Below are positions 45,795-54,915 of a stretch of 64,000 bases of DNA, in pieces. The notes beneath the pieces are model-generated. The model ran no database searches, was not told the origin of the DNA, and saw only the letters and a list, made by a program, of their open reading frames with translations. The DNA is from JANMGV01 sp037440405 (GTDB taxonomy: Bacteria > Planctomycetota > Planctomycetia > Pirellulales > Pirellulaceae). Position 1 is the first letter of the stretch. Each line of letters opens with the position of its first letter. The stretch is taken from assembly GCA_037440405.1 (NCBI GenBank), contig JBBIUE010000002.1, positions 1 to 64,000 on the forward strand. The letters run 5' to 3'. The translations under genes were made by a program, and so were the position numbers.

Positions 45795-46544
45795 CTAGCG
45801 CCCCTCGATCAAGCGATCACCAAGGAAGTTCCCCAACTCTTCGATCGCATGAATCTTGTCGACGGTCGTCCTCAAATCGTACTCGACGCGTCGAAACTCA
45901 ATCCATGGCTCATCCAAGATGACGTAGCAACTGCGCCAATCGCCGTCGCGCGGTTGACCCACCGAGCCGACATTGATCATCGCCTTTTCAGACGATAGCG
46001 AGAATCGATAACCGGTATCTTCCGGGCGAATGAACTGCATGTCCGTGGTGAACACTCCAGGTACGTGCGTATGCCCTTGGAAGCAATATCCTTGGATCAT
46101 CGAGAAAAGCTTTTCAATCTTGCGACGGTTGTAAACATCTTCGGGGAAAACATATTCGTTGATGGGGTTACGTACCGAACCGTGAACGAACGTCAACTTC
46201 CCCTCGCGGCGAGTGCGCGGAAGGCGGGAGATAAAGTCGAGTCGGCGAAACGCTGCTTCTGGGTCGTTTCCATTTTCAAGCTGTCGTCGCGTCCAGAAAA
46301 TGGCCTGTTCCGCGACGTTACTAAAGCCTTCGGGGTCGAACAAAGCGCCTAAATCATGATTGCCAAGGACACAGGCCTGAAGCGTGGAAACCATGTCCAC
46401 GCACTCGCAAGGATTGGGACCGTAGCCAACGATATCGCCAAGGCAAATGACTTGTCCGCAGTCTTGACGCTGTATGTCCTCGAGAACCGCGCGCAATGCT
46501 TCCACGTTTCCGTGGATATCGCTGATGATTGCGCGACGTACCAT
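45795..46544 (-). CDS. Metallophosphoesterase family protein
   Basis: 249 residues with all calcineurin-like motifs: ISDIHGN, LGDIVGYGPNPCE, GNHD, VHGSVRNP and GHTHVPGVF. Substrate unknown; relatives hydrolyse nucleotides or phosphodiesters. It follows a near-identical-length paralogue 30 bases upstream on the same strand, so the two form an operon and arose by tandem duplication. Confidence 0.88.
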   Translation of the reverse strand: MVRRAIISDIHGNVEALRAVLEDIQRQDCGQVICLGDIVGYGPNPCECVDMVSTLQACVLGNHDLGALFDPEGFSNVAEQAIFWTRRQLENGNDPEAAFRRLDFISRLPRTRREGKLTFVHGSVRNPINEYVFPEDVYNRRKIEKLFSMIQGYCFQGHTHVPGVFTTDMQFIRPEDTGYRFSLSSEKAMINVGSVGQPRDGDWRSCYVILDEPWIEFRRVEYDLRTTVDKIHAIEELGNFLGDRLIEGR

Positions 46545-46574
46545 CCGCTTGTCTCAAGTTAGTTATGTCTAGGG

Positions 46575-47336
46575 TCAACGTCCGGTGCGAAGTCGGTCGC
46601 CGAGCATGTCGTCTAAGTCAGGAATATCATAGATCTTATCGATTGTCTTCTCGAAGTCATAGCCGACACGGCGAAACGTCACCAACTTCTTCTTTTGATC
46701 CAGAATAATGTAACAAGCTCGGGAGTCTTCATCGCGAGGTTGCCCGACACTTCCAACATTGATCATGACTTTCTCACCGTCCAACGAAAACTCATGATTG
46801 CAATCCGCTGGGGCAATGAACTCCCCGTCCAGCGTAAAGACGCCAGGCATGTGGGTATGTCCCTGAAAGCAGTACTGCGGAACGCGATCAAAAAGCTGCT
46901 TCATCTTGGCTCGGTCGTAAATGGTCTCCGGGAACACGTATTCGTTCGTGGGATCGCGTGGCGAGCCATGGACGTATAGAAACTCTCCCTCGGTCTTGGA
47001 TTTGGGAAGTTCCGACAGAAAATCCCATCGCTGATTGACGACATTGGGTCTTGAGGACGTTAGATCGTCAAGGCGATCTCGAGTCCAGTAAATCGCCCTA
47101 AGAGCCACCGGGTTGAAACCGTCAGGGTCGAATAGCGCCGCCTGATCGTGATTCCCTAGAATGGTGAAGCGGCATCGCTTGATCACCAAGTCCAGACACT
47201 CGCAGGGATTCGGACCGTAACCCACGACGTCTCCGAGGCAATTGATTTCATCAATCGACTGGCTGGCGATATCGGTCAATACCGCTTGAAATGCCTCAAT
47301 GTTCGCGTGTATGTCACTGATGAGGGCTTGCCGCAC
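46575..47336 (-). CDS. Metallophosphoesterase family protein (tandem paralogue)
   Basis: 253 residues with ISDIHAN, LGDVVGYGPNPCE, GNHDQAALF, VHGSPRDP and GHTHMPGVF. It starts with GTG (MRQALISD in frame), the only start that keeps the DIH motif near the N-terminus. Sequence is similar to the next gene over its whole length, differing mostly in the central part. Joint function unknown. Confidence 0.88.
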   Translation of the reverse strand: MRQALISDIHANIEAFQAVLTDIASQSIDEINCLGDVVGYGPNPCECLDLVIKRCRFTILGNHDQAALFDPDGFNPVALRAIYWTRDRLDDLTSSRPNVVNQRWDFLSELPKSKTEGEFLYVHGSPRDPTNEYVFPETIYDRAKMKQLFDRVPQYCFQGHTHMPGVFTLDGEFIAPADCNHEFSLDGEKVMINVGSVGQPRDEDSRACYIILDQKKKLVTFRRVGYDFEKTIDKIYDIPDLDDMLGDRLRTGR

Positions 47337-47477
47337 CGATCCAACCTATGCTGAAATGAGAATTCCTCGACAGCGACTGCGGGGAAAAGTCGACTGCCTC
47401 ATGGTCATTGTAGATATAGCACTTGCTCCTAGACAACCCAGTCCAATTCCGAAACAATCCCCATTTTTGGACGAACG

Positions 47478-48260
47478 ATGCAACGCAGTTTCATTCGCGA
47501 GGCGATTTTCATGGCGATGCCGTTGCATGTTTGCGATCCATCTTTGCAGTTGGCAATCGAGTCAAGCGGAACATCTGCCTCGCTTTGTATCGGTATCTTA
47601 GGTGAAATCCTCGTGCATCGTTCTTTGCCAAATACGCCTCGCACCGCTGCGAGCCTAGCTCCAGCCATACAATCGCTAATGAAGGAACAATCGTTGGATG
47701 CGCAAGCGATGGCGCAACTTGCCGTAACGGTCGGCCCCGGTTCTTTCACCGGCTTGAGAGTCGGCATTGCAACGGTCAAAGCTCTCGCCTTTGCCTGGAA
47801 CATTCCCGTTGCAGCCATCGACACACTCGACGCAATGGCTGCCTCCGCCATTCCGTTTTGTGAAGCCCAAATCCCCGCAAGTCATACCACAACATTGTGG
47901 TCGGCTCTCAACGCCTACCGCGGTGAAGTGTTCTGTTCGCGATGGCTTCGAACGGATGGTCGTTGGCATTGCTCTCAGCCTTCCATCGCGCAAGCAAATG
48001 AGATTTGGCAGTCTCAGCTACTGAAAGATGCTGCACTTAGTTTGGTTTGGGTCGCGGGTAGCCGATCGCTGATGGCAAGCGACTTGCAGCACCCCAATAT
48101 CCGTTTCCTCCCGCACGAGTACGCTCAACCCAGCGTCGAAAGCGTGTTTCAACTGGGCTGGCAGGCCAGGGAAGCCGGAACACTGACAACTTGGGAGCAA
48201 CTGCAGCCCAAGTACCTGAGAGGCAGCGCGGCGGAGGTCAAATCGAACCATTGCCGATGA
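47478..48260 (+). CDS. tsaB: tRNA threonylcarbamoyladenosine biosynthesis protein TsaB
   Basis: 260 residues, partner of the TsaD/TsaE complex that makes t6A37 in ANN-decoding tRNAs. The ASKHA fold shows LAIESSGTSASLCI, the family signature VTVGPGSFTGLRVGIATVKALA and later WSALNAYRGEVFCSRW. The start at 47478 gives a longer N-terminus than needed; ATG at 47511 or 47517 is also possible. Confidence 0.9.
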   Translation: MQRSFIREAIFMAMPLHVCDPSLQLAIESSGTSASLCIGILGEILVHRSLPNTPRTAASLAPAIQSLMKEQSLDAQAMAQLAVTVGPGSFTGLRVGIATVKALAFAWNIPVAAIDTLDAMAASAIPFCEAQIPASHTTTLWSALNAYRGEVFCSRWLRTDGRWHCSQPSIAQANEIWQSQLLKDAALSLVWVAGSRSLMASDLQHPNIRFLPHEYAQPSVESVFQLGWQAREAGTLTTWEQLQPKYLRGSAAEVKSNHCR

Positions 48261-48500
48261 GATGACTGAAGGCACTGAATCACCGACCGTGACAGTTTTT
48301 TGGCTAGGGCTTTGTCACAGCCTCATCGTCGGGTCAGCCGCTTGGCGCGATCCACGTTTGAGATGGAAAGTGCCAGGGCTAACGCAGGACGGCTCATTTT
48401 TTCCAACCCTCATTTCTTGTGCGGACGAAGGACGAGGGCAACTTCATTGATCGAGCGAAAGATTATTAGGGGAAGTGCCTCCGGTTGGCGCTCGAAGGTA

Positions 48501-48536
48501 CCAACGTTGCCCTTCGTTTTCGGAACGAAGGGTTGG
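48501..48536. terminator. Perfect hairpin between tsaB and imuA
   Basis: CCCTTCGTT (48510-48518) pairs with AACGAAGGG (48524-48532) around the stable TTCGG-type loop, with an outer CCAAC/GTTGG extension. It ends just where the convergent imuA gene ends, so it can serve as a bidirectional terminator, though no T-run follows. Confidence 0.55.
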
Positions 48537-49385
48537 TTAGGCGGGCTGCTTCTGGGATCTTTTTCGTACCGAGCGCGTCGCAAGGTAAGCAGACAACTCA
48601 GTGTGGTTCCCTGATTTCCGATGCTGTTCGTCTGATAAGTGAAGAGAAGCATCTCGACCATCCAGGTAGACCGAGAACGATGCACCACCAACTCCAGATC
48701 GGCATCGCAATAGAGACATTTTCAGCCAACGTCGATTGTCGCCACCAGCGTCTTTAGGAGCTGGTTGTGGTTCGATTCGCCATTGGATGTCGGACCAACT
48801 CGGCTGCCCCCGAGCAGTCCGATAATCGCGCACCCAAAGTCCTAACGCCCCCCCTTGTTCCGCCGCTAGCTGCCAGCGTCGAGCTTCGCGATCATCCAGC
48901 CGATCGATTTTCGATACCACAGCCGCAATACCCGAACACCGCAACGCCTGATCGATCGACCACATCATGTCCCCACGTTCCTTGGGGTGAATGACGATCA
49001 TCCGTTCCAATGGAATCCCCAAAGATCGAGCAGCCGGAGGATAAAAGTGCCGATCGGAGTCGACAACCAAAAGGTATTTGCCCCCCTTCATGGCTTGCTT
49101 GGCTGTCATGAAAGCTAGGCTGGTGGCACCGCTACCAACCTTCGATTGGAGGAACTCGACCATACTCCCTTTCGCATAACCTCCTTCTGGCAACTTCTCG
49201 TCGATGGCTTGGCAACCGCTCGATATCGATCCCACATGCTGATGGCGTCCCGCCGTTTCCATTTGCCGAATCCGTTGAGCCAAACTCTGCGCGATCTTCG
49301 TTTGAGGAGACACTCCATCCGCAACCACACCGTCCTCAATACCCACATCAATCGATGATTGTCGAATCCAAGACGCCGTTTTCAT
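48537..49385 (-). CDS. imuA: ImuA-like RecA/SulA-family protein
   Basis: 282 residues from the ATG at 49385; an in-frame TTG at 49412 is an alternative. The middle part is RecA-fold-like: GSISSGCQAIDEKLPEGGYAKGSMVEF (compare the RecA L-G-G-I..G start), SGATSLAFMTAKQ and YLLVVDSDRHFYPPAARSLG. This matches ImuA, which works with ImuB and DnaE2 in damage-induced mutagenesis. No imuB or dnaE2 follows; the next gene downstream is convergent tsaB. Operator-like repeats lie upstream. The assignment is by domain pattern and moderate. Confidence 0.75.
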   Translation of the reverse strand: MKTASWIRQSSIDVGIEDGVVADGVSPQTKIAQSLAQRIRQMETAGRHQHVGSISSGCQAIDEKLPEGGYAKGSMVEFLQSKVGSGATSLAFMTAKQAMKGGKYLLVVDSDRHFYPPAARSLGIPLERMIVIHPKERGDMMWSIDQALRCSGIAAVVSKIDRLDDREARRWQLAAEQGGALGLWVRDYRTARGQPSWSDIQWRIEPQPAPKDAGGDNRRWLKMSLLRCRSGVGGASFSVYLDGRDASLHLSDEQHRKSGNHTELSAYLATRSVRKRSQKQPA

Positions 49386-49466
49386 CTCATCGTACCCTAG
49401 GGAACGGTCCAAAAAATCGATCGCGGCTCGCTCACTCTCGCCGCCCCACCAATAGTGAACGCAAGA

Positions 49467-49479
49467 ACACTAAAAGTGT
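49467..49479. promoter_or_regulatory. Operator-like inverted repeat upstream of imuA
   Basis: ACACT-AAA-AGTGT, a perfect 5+5 palindrome, lies 82 bases upstream of the imuA start. A similar TTTGGT-C-ACCAAA palindrome lies at 49612-49624. These could be LexA-like damage-response operators, but no planctomycete box is known to me for comparison. Confidence 0.3.
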
Positions 49480-49913
49480 AATGCTAGCACAATCTTTCGG
49501 CAAATCACTTGCTTTTTTTGAGAAAAAAATGGTCTTCCAAAATTCAGCAGCAAACCAATAAGTGAACACAAGTCACCAAAAGCAAAGGTTTAAACCAGTC
49601 AAAGGACACCTTTGGTCACCAAAAGCATCGAGTCGAGAGGAGGCCCCAGAAACGGCTCGCAAAATGCCTGAGAAAGCAGAAAAGCGAAAAGCAGAGCTCG
49701 CAAAGCCGATCAAGCTCGACAAATTTGCATCATACCTGAAAGTCTCTCGACCGACTCAGAACAGGCAACGAGTGCTTTCGCCGTGTTCAATGCAACTGCG
49801 AACAATGAAATGGAATGAACGAGCCAGGGCGCAACCGCACTGTCGTAAAACCGCACTATGGCTCAACCATGGCCAAACTCGACCTAAGCAAGCGGCAGAT
49901 AGGAATCTACCAA

Positions 49914-49970
49914 TCATAACCCGCTGCGTGAGCGAGGAATCAACACCTCGTCCCTCACTGACGTTTCAAG
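49914..49970 (-). repeat. Dispersed palindromic repeat, copy C
   Basis: Read on the minus strand it carries GAAACGTCAGTGAGGGA, a 12-base loop, and CCTCGCTCACGCAGCGGGTT. It aligns base for base to the copies at 14824, 52519 and 55049. Confidence 0.7.
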
Positions 49971-50132
49971 CTGGTATCTGTTTTTCTATAATTCCTCTGA
50001 CAATCGGTAGCGACGGGAGGTCTCCATTTTGCAACGGCTGACGATCACTTACACCCCTTCGTTCGGTTCGGCACCCCTTTGTACCATTCGGCAACCGTAT
50101 TCAAGACCAAGCAGAATCGAATACATCGAATT

Positions 50133-52346
50133 CTAGTTCGCGTTCTGACGGAATCTTTCGAAGAAGACGCGGGCCGCTGGATGCCAGGCGAGGCCTTGCC
50201 ATTTACTGGCTTGCTCGGGCGTCAAGATACCACGAATCGGGTATTGCTCATCATAAAGGACCGCGAGCGTCTCTTCGATCAGTCGGTTTGGCGCGTTTCG
50301 TCGGCATGCAAGAAAAGCCGTCGTTGCCAAAGTGGTGAGGGGGCGATCGAAACCAGCGTCTGGATAATCGCTTGGGCGAATTTCAATTGGATGAAAGGCG
50401 GGGTCTTCCAGCGAAATCGTCATCGCCGGTTGCAAGGGTATCAGTCGGAACCTTCGAGAACTTATCAGCTCATTCACGGCGGGTTGGCCCACCTTCATGA
50501 CGACGATGGCAGCCTCGATGTCTTGTTGTCGGCCAAGCTGCAACCAGTCTTCACTGGAGACTTGAAAATCGGACTCGCTCATGGCGAAAAAGTTCAAGAT
50601 TCGTCGGGAAGCTTGGCGGGATCCTGAGTGAACCGGACCCAATGAAACTCGACGACCTCGAAGTTCCTCGATGCTTTGAATCGGAATATCAGACCGAACC
50701 AGGACGTGGACCGACTCATAGTAGAGTGGTGCAACCACAGCGAGATCACCGCTCTGAACCGACGTTTCCTGCAATAGCGCTAGATCGGCAAGCCCGTGCA
50801 AGAGCATCGAAGTATTATCCATGGAGCCTTCGGTGATGCCGACCGTCGTTGCCCGTTGTACGCGGTCTGCCAATTGCTTCGCCAATTGACTGGCAAGGGA
50901 ATGATACGCGCCACCGGGAATACCTGCAGCAACGGAAATTTGTCGCGGCAGATGGTCATCGAACCACTTCTGCGAAAGGGATCGTCCAAAGAGAAGGTAG
51001 ATCGAAAGACTCAACAGAACCAGCAGCATCAAGCGCTGCGCCCAACGTTGCGTCGCCGAAGGATCATGAGCTCGATTGCCTGAAAGCGCAGCGATGATCG
51101 GAATGCCAACCATCCATCGTCCGAGCTTTTCCGTTTTCGAAAGAGGTCGTGCAGAAACGGGTTGCCCATTGAGAAATCGTTCTAGGTCGGCGGCCAATTC
51201 GACTGCTGACTGATATCGGCGATGAGGTTGCTTGTGCAGACACTTATGGATAATCGTCTCCAGATCCACATGGATTTCTTTGCGTAATTCTCGGATCAGC
51301 GGAGCGGGCTGATGGACGACTTTCATCATCGTTTCGACGACGGATTCTGCTTGGAATGGAGGGCGACCTGATAGCAAGGAAAACAAAATAGCGCCCAGAG
51401 AATAGATATCGGTCGCTTCTCCGTGCTCATTGGTTCTGCCGGTAGCTTGTTCAGGGGACATATAGCTGGGAGTCCCGATCGTTGTGCCGGTGGATGTCAA
51501 CCCGGAATCGCTATCGAGCCATTTCGCCAAACCAAAATCCGTAACCACAACTTCATCTCGTTCGTTGATCAATACGTTCGCCGGTTTGAGGTCACGATGA
51601 ACGACTCCCTGGCTATGGGCAAACGCGATAGCGAGCGCCACGTCGCGGACGTACCGAGCTGCATCGCGTGGATGCAACGGCCCTTCCGCCATTTTCTTGG
51701 AAAGATCCGTGCCCGGAATGTAGTCCATCGAAAAGAAGTGGTGCCCGGATTCCTCACCGCATTGATGAACGGTGACGATGTTGGGGTGGTCGAGTTTGGC
51801 CGCGCTTTTCGCTTCGGCATAGAATCGCTGCACTTCCTCATCGGTCGCAAGACTTCCCGATCGGATCATTTTCACGGCCACCATCCGCTCGAGCGAAATC
51901 TGGCGTCCCAGATAGACGACTCCCATACCGCCGCGGCCGAGCACTTTTTCCAAAATGTAATCACCGAATCGGCGAGGTAATTGAGACGGACCGGGAACGC
52001 CGTCGATTTCGTCATCCCCCGCATCGCGATCTTCCCAGGAACGTCGGTGGATGAGAGTCGGTTCGACAGCCGCTCGGTTGTTCTTTGTCGTTGGAGTCCT
52101 CGGAATAAGAGTGATCGACGAGGAGTCCGTAGTTGCATGAGGTACAGGAAATAGCTCTTCGAATTTCGGTCCGGCCAGCGACTCGATGCTATCAGCGATC
52201 GAGAGCAATTCGGCGAGCCGGTCGGCAAGCTGAGGGTAGAGGCTCAAAAAATGATTGCGGTCGAGGGCCTCGCCGGCATCACGACGACGCATGAATTCCG
52301 CAAGTGCGATATCGAGTTCATCGTCCTTCGACGAATCCACTTCCAT
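50133..52346 (-). CDS. Transmembrane Ser/Thr kinase with C-terminal TAXI-type binding domain
   Basis: 737 residues. After a 125-residue N-terminal region, a PknB-type kinase domain runs from about 127 to 392: GRGGMGVVYLG, AVKMI (ATP Lys), HRDLKPANVLI (catalytic Asp), TDFGLAK and the GTPSYMSPEQ activation segment. One transmembrane helix lies at 440-455 (LMLLVLLSLSIYLLFG). Residues about 468-700 match a TRAP-TAXI solute-binding protein: SVAAGIPGGAYHSLASQLA, then LRGRRVSLGPVHSGSRQASRRIL. The topology puts the binding domain outside and the kinase in the cytoplasm. Inference: a ligand-sensing receptor kinase. No TRAP permease is adjacent. Confidence 0.9.
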   Translation of the reverse strand: MEVDSSKDDELDIALAEFMRRRDAGEALDRNHFLSLYPQLADRLAELLSIADSIESLAGPKFEELFPVPHATTDSSSITLIPRTPTTKNNRAAVEPTLIHRRSWEDRDAGDDEIDGVPGPSQLPRRFGDYILEKVLGRGGMGVVYLGRQISLERMVAVKMIRSGSLATDEEVQRFYAEAKSAAKLDHPNIVTVHQCGEESGHHFFSMDYIPGTDLSKKMAEGPLHPRDAARYVRDVALAIAFAHSQGVVHRDLKPANVLINERDEVVVTDFGLAKWLDSDSGLTSTGTTIGTPSYMSPEQATGRTNEHGEATDIYSLGAILFSLLSGRPPFQAESVVETMMKVVHQPAPLIRELRKEIHVDLETIIHKCLHKQPHRRYQSAVELAADLERFLNGQPVSARPLSKTEKLGRWMVGIPIIAALSGNRAHDPSATQRWAQRLMLLVLLSLSIYLLFGRSLSQKWFDDHLPRQISVAAGIPGGAYHSLASQLAKQLADRVQRATTVGITEGSMDNTSMLLHGLADLALLQETSVQSGDLAVVAPLYYESVHVLVRSDIPIQSIEELRGRRVSLGPVHSGSRQASRRILNFFAMSESDFQVSSEDWLQLGRQQDIEAAIVVMKVGQPAVNELISSRRFRLIPLQPAMTISLEDPAFHPIEIRPSDYPDAGFDRPLTTLATTAFLACRRNAPNRLIEETLAVLYDEQYPIRGILTPEQASKWQGLAWHPAARVFFERFRQNAN

Positions 52347-52689
52347 TGCATACGTTTCCGATTGAAGTCGAAAGTAACGGACTCAAGCACTTCGCTGAGA
52401 GAGTAAACTTATTGGGACGAACACTACGGCACATGCCTCCAGCTTGCTCTTGATGTGCACCAATGTAGGTAAGCAGGTTGCTAAGCTACTTACGCGAGCG
52501 ATCGGTCAACATTGATTCGCCCGAAACGCCAGAGAGGGATGAGACGTTGCTCCATCGCTGACGTAGCGAGTCATGAAAGGTAGATCCTCATCTTCCGCTC
52601 TCCCTCAGACATGGCACTCAAGACGCGTTCCTCTCTATTGTGCTTGAACCACTTTAGTATAGGTTCGGAGACCGCTTTGTGGAGCTTGG
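52347..52689. other. Intergenic with dispersed repeat
   Basis: Lies between panB and the kinase, both on the minus strand. It holds copy A of the dispersed palindrome (52519-52575). No gene seen. Confidence 0.5.
52519..52575 (+). repeat. Dispersed palindromic repeat, copy A
   Basis: The element carries CCCGAAACGCCAGAGAGGGA, a short spacer and ATCGCTGACGTAGCGAGTCA. Arms CAGAGAGGG and TCGCTGACG can fold with mismatches. It aligns to copies B, C and D. Confidence 0.7.
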
Positions 52690-53469
52690 CTACACAGTGG
52701 GTGGGAACGACTTGGATCGAACATCGTTCTGAAACTGTTCGATCGCACTTCGAGCGACCTCTCGAAAATTGGCGTATTGTTTTGCGAAAGCAGGGACGTA
52801 GCCACCATGTATCCCGAGCAAGTCATGTAACACAAGTACTTGGCCGTCGCAATACGGACCGGCACCGATACCGATGGTGGGGATGTTCAGGCTCCGCGTC
52901 AATTCCCCTGCAATTTCTGGGGGCACGCATTCGACGACGACAGCGAAGGCACCTGCGTCGGCAGCGGCAGTGGCATCGGCTAACAATCGATCGCGATCCC
53001 GCTGGATGCGAAAACCGCCGAGCGCATGAACGCTCTGCGGGCGAAGACCGACGTGTGCCATCGTTGCAATTCCCGCAGAAACCAAGCGTCGGATCGTCTG
53101 AGCTTGATCGGCTCCTCCCTCTAGCTTTATCGCGTGACAACCGGTTCGCTTCACGATTTTCGAAGCCGTCAACACGGTTTGGCGACTGCCAAGCTGGCCC
53201 ACAGGAAAGGGAAGATCCACAACGACCATCGCGCGTTGAACGGCCCGGCATACCATTTCACCGTGATAGATCATGTCTCGAACGGTCACTGAGATCGTAT
53301 TCGGCCTTCCTTGAACCACCATGCCGAGGGAGTCTCCAACGAGCACGAGATCCACTCCCACTTCATCGAGAAGCTGTGCCGTCGGGAAGTCGTAGGCGGT
53401 TAGCATCGTGATTTTCCGATCTTCGGACTTCATGCGTTGGAGGGTTCGAACATTGATGCTCGTGTTCAT
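52690..53469 (-). CDS. panB: 3-methyl-2-oxobutanoate hydroxymethyltransferase
   Basis: 259 residues, normal length. It makes ketopantoate from ketoisovalerate and methylene-THF in pantothenate/CoA synthesis. Typical motifs are ITMLTAYDFPTAQLLDE, LVGDSLGMVVQG with metal-binding Asp, VVDLPFPVGQ, GCHAIKLEGG and FAVVVECVPPEIA with the catalytic Glu. Transcribed away from the secreted protein that follows. Confidence 0.95.
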   Translation of the reverse strand: MNTSINVRTLQRMKSEDRKITMLTAYDFPTAQLLDEVGVDLVLVGDSLGMVVQGRPNTISVTVRDMIYHGEMVCRAVQRAMVVVDLPFPVGQLGSRQTVLTASKIVKRTGCHAIKLEGGADQAQTIRRLVSAGIATMAHVGLRPQSVHALGGFRIQRDRDRLLADATAAADAGAFAVVVECVPPEIAGELTRSLNIPTIGIGAGPYCDGQVLVLHDLLGIHGGYVPAFAKQYANFREVARSAIEQFQNDVRSKSFPPTV

Positions 53470-53622
53470 TTGTGTGGAATCGCGTATGGTATAGAATCAG
53501 GCGTTAAGGGCTGGTTGTGGTTGGAAGCTGCCCGCATCGTTGGGTACAATCGAAGCTTCTTACTGGAGTTTCAATGTCATAGCCTTCCGGGGCGCATTTC
53601 GCAAATTGTCGGAGAACGGTCG

Positions 53623-54435
53623 ATGATCAAGAACATGCTTTGTTTTTTATTGACGATCGTGATGCTAGCTTCTTTTGGTACCAATGTTTGGTCTCAGGGT
53701 AAAGGGAAGGATGCTCCGTCGGACTCTGGGAATAATGCTAAGTCAGGTGCGCAGATCGTCAAGTTGCAGGGAAAGGTCGACGACTGGAAAGGAACGATGC
53801 TTCAAGTCGTTGCTGAAAATGACGAGAAGAAAATAATCGCGCTTCCTAAAGAACTGACGAAAATACGTTACAACGCACCCGCTACACTCGCATGGCTCAG
53901 CAAAGGAATGTTTGTGCGTTTCAGCGTCGAGTTAGACGAGCAGGGACGGCCCACCCGAAAATTGGACGCCATCCAGGTTTTCATGCCATTGCCGCAACAG
54001 CAAATGCGGAGGATGCCCGAAGAGCAACTGCGCCGATACATTCCCGGCGTTTATCCAGCGGGTGCTGCGGCTGGAACGGATCTCGTCAATCAACGTCCAG
54101 CTCAGAACGGGTTCATTCGACAAAACTACGATGTTGTCGGTCAAATCATCGGAATGCAGGCGGATCAGTTGGGTGTGCAGTGCGGTAACTTAGGCTTGGC
54201 CGTTGGAGTCGAGGACAAAGCCGAAGTGAACGTAACCGCATACGGTCTCGACTTGGTGAAAAAAGGAGACAGTGTTTCAGTGTCGGGACTGAGTTCGCCC
54301 AAAACACCAGATCAGATTACGGCGGACAGCATCGACATTTCTCCCGAAAAGCCACTGGGGACGGGGGATGAAGCAATTGAGGGAAAGGAAGTGAACTCCA
54401 AGAAGAAGTCCGGTGTCAAACGCAAGGGTGGTTAG
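53623..54435 (+). CDS. Secreted hypothetical protein
   Basis: 270 residues from ATG 53623, preceded by GGAG at a good distance; an upstream frame from 53437 overlaps panB and is unlikely. Signal peptide (NMLCFLLTIVMLASFGTNVWSQ) then a lysine-rich GKGKDAPSD linker. The body holds beta-rich segments resembling OB-like or OmpA-barrel-linker folds (VKLQGKVDDWKGTMLQVVAE; YDVVGQIIGMQADQLGVQCG), two similar parts in tandem. No family recognised. The tail is basic (KKKSGVKRKGG). Confidence 0.65.
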   Translation: MIKNMLCFLLTIVMLASFGTNVWSQGKGKDAPSDSGNNAKSGAQIVKLQGKVDDWKGTMLQVVAENDEKKIIALPKELTKIRYNAPATLAWLSKGMFVRFSVELDEQGRPTRKLDAIQVFMPLPQQQMRRMPEEQLRRYIPGVYPAGAAAGTDLVNQRPAQNGFIRQNYDVVGQIIGMQADQLGVQCGNLGLAVGVEDKAEVNVTAYGLDLVKKGDSVSVSGLSSPKTPDQITADSIDISPEKPLGTGDEAIEGKEVNSKKKSGVKRKGG

Positions 54436-54586
54436 GATCGAAAATTCACTCGGTCGCTCCCTTCGTATCACTGAAGTCTAAAGACAGTATTTTGTAGTTG
54501 AAATTCGGCTTGCGACGAATGCGTCCGGCGTTACACTTATCGGGTTCTGGTTCGATCGCAGACAGGAGTCGGTCTGGCTCCGCATT

Positions 54587-54659
54587 GCCAGCGTAGCTCA
54601 GTTGGTAGAGCAGTTGATTTGTAATCAACTGGTCGGGGGTTCGAGTCCCTTCGCTGGCT
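54587..54659 (+). tRNA. tRNA-Thr (TGT)
   Basis: Cloverleaf intact: acceptor GCCAGCG/CGCTGGC, D-arm AGCTCAGTTGGTAGAGC, anticodon loop with TGT between GTTGATT and AATCAAC, T-arm GGGGGTTCGAGTCCC. It decodes ACA. CCA is not encoded. Confidence 0.95.
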
Positions 54660-54751
54660 CTCAGGAGGGGGGATGAAATTCCGGGCTTCAAGGCAATGTT
54701 GATGCTTTGCGAAGAACTGGAATCGATGATTGGTCGAATATAGATGGTTAC

Positions 54752-54833
54752 GGGAGGTTGCCCGAGTGGCTAAAGGGGACGGACTGTAAATCCGTTGGCT
54801 ATGCCTACGTAGGTTCGAATCCTACACCTCCCA
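54752..54833 (+). tRNA. tRNA-Tyr (GTA)
   Basis: 82 nt with a long variable arm (class II). Acceptor GGGAGGT/ACCTCCC, anticodon GTA in GACTGTAAATCC, T-arm TAGGTTCGAATCCTA. CCA not encoded. Confidence 0.94.
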
Positions 54834-54915
54834 TTGTAACAATTGAGGGTTTTCGAGATTTTCCTTTGATTTGTCTTTGCGCTGAAGAAACGCAAGCATT
54901 TCATGGCAGATCATC

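Larger units (their letters stand above)
49386..50132. other. Long intergenic region with operator-like and dispersed repeats
   Basis: It holds an inverted repeat (49467-49479), imperfect direct repeats (AGTGAAC.CAAG at 49454 and 49561; GTCACCAAAAGCA at 49572 and 49615) and a copy of the dispersed palindrome (49914-49970). A 159-codon open frame from a GTG at 49562 runs through the repeat and is not convincing as a gene. Confidence 0.5.

Noticed and set aside
48261..48536. Small frames between tsaB and imuA
   Set aside because: They run through a strong hairpin and read as low-quality sequence; not supported as genes.
49562..50041. 159-codon open frame from a GTG start upstream of the kinase gene
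   Set aside because: It runs through the dispersed repeat (reads ITRCVSEE), lacks any known domain and has no good ribosome binding site; most likely spurious.
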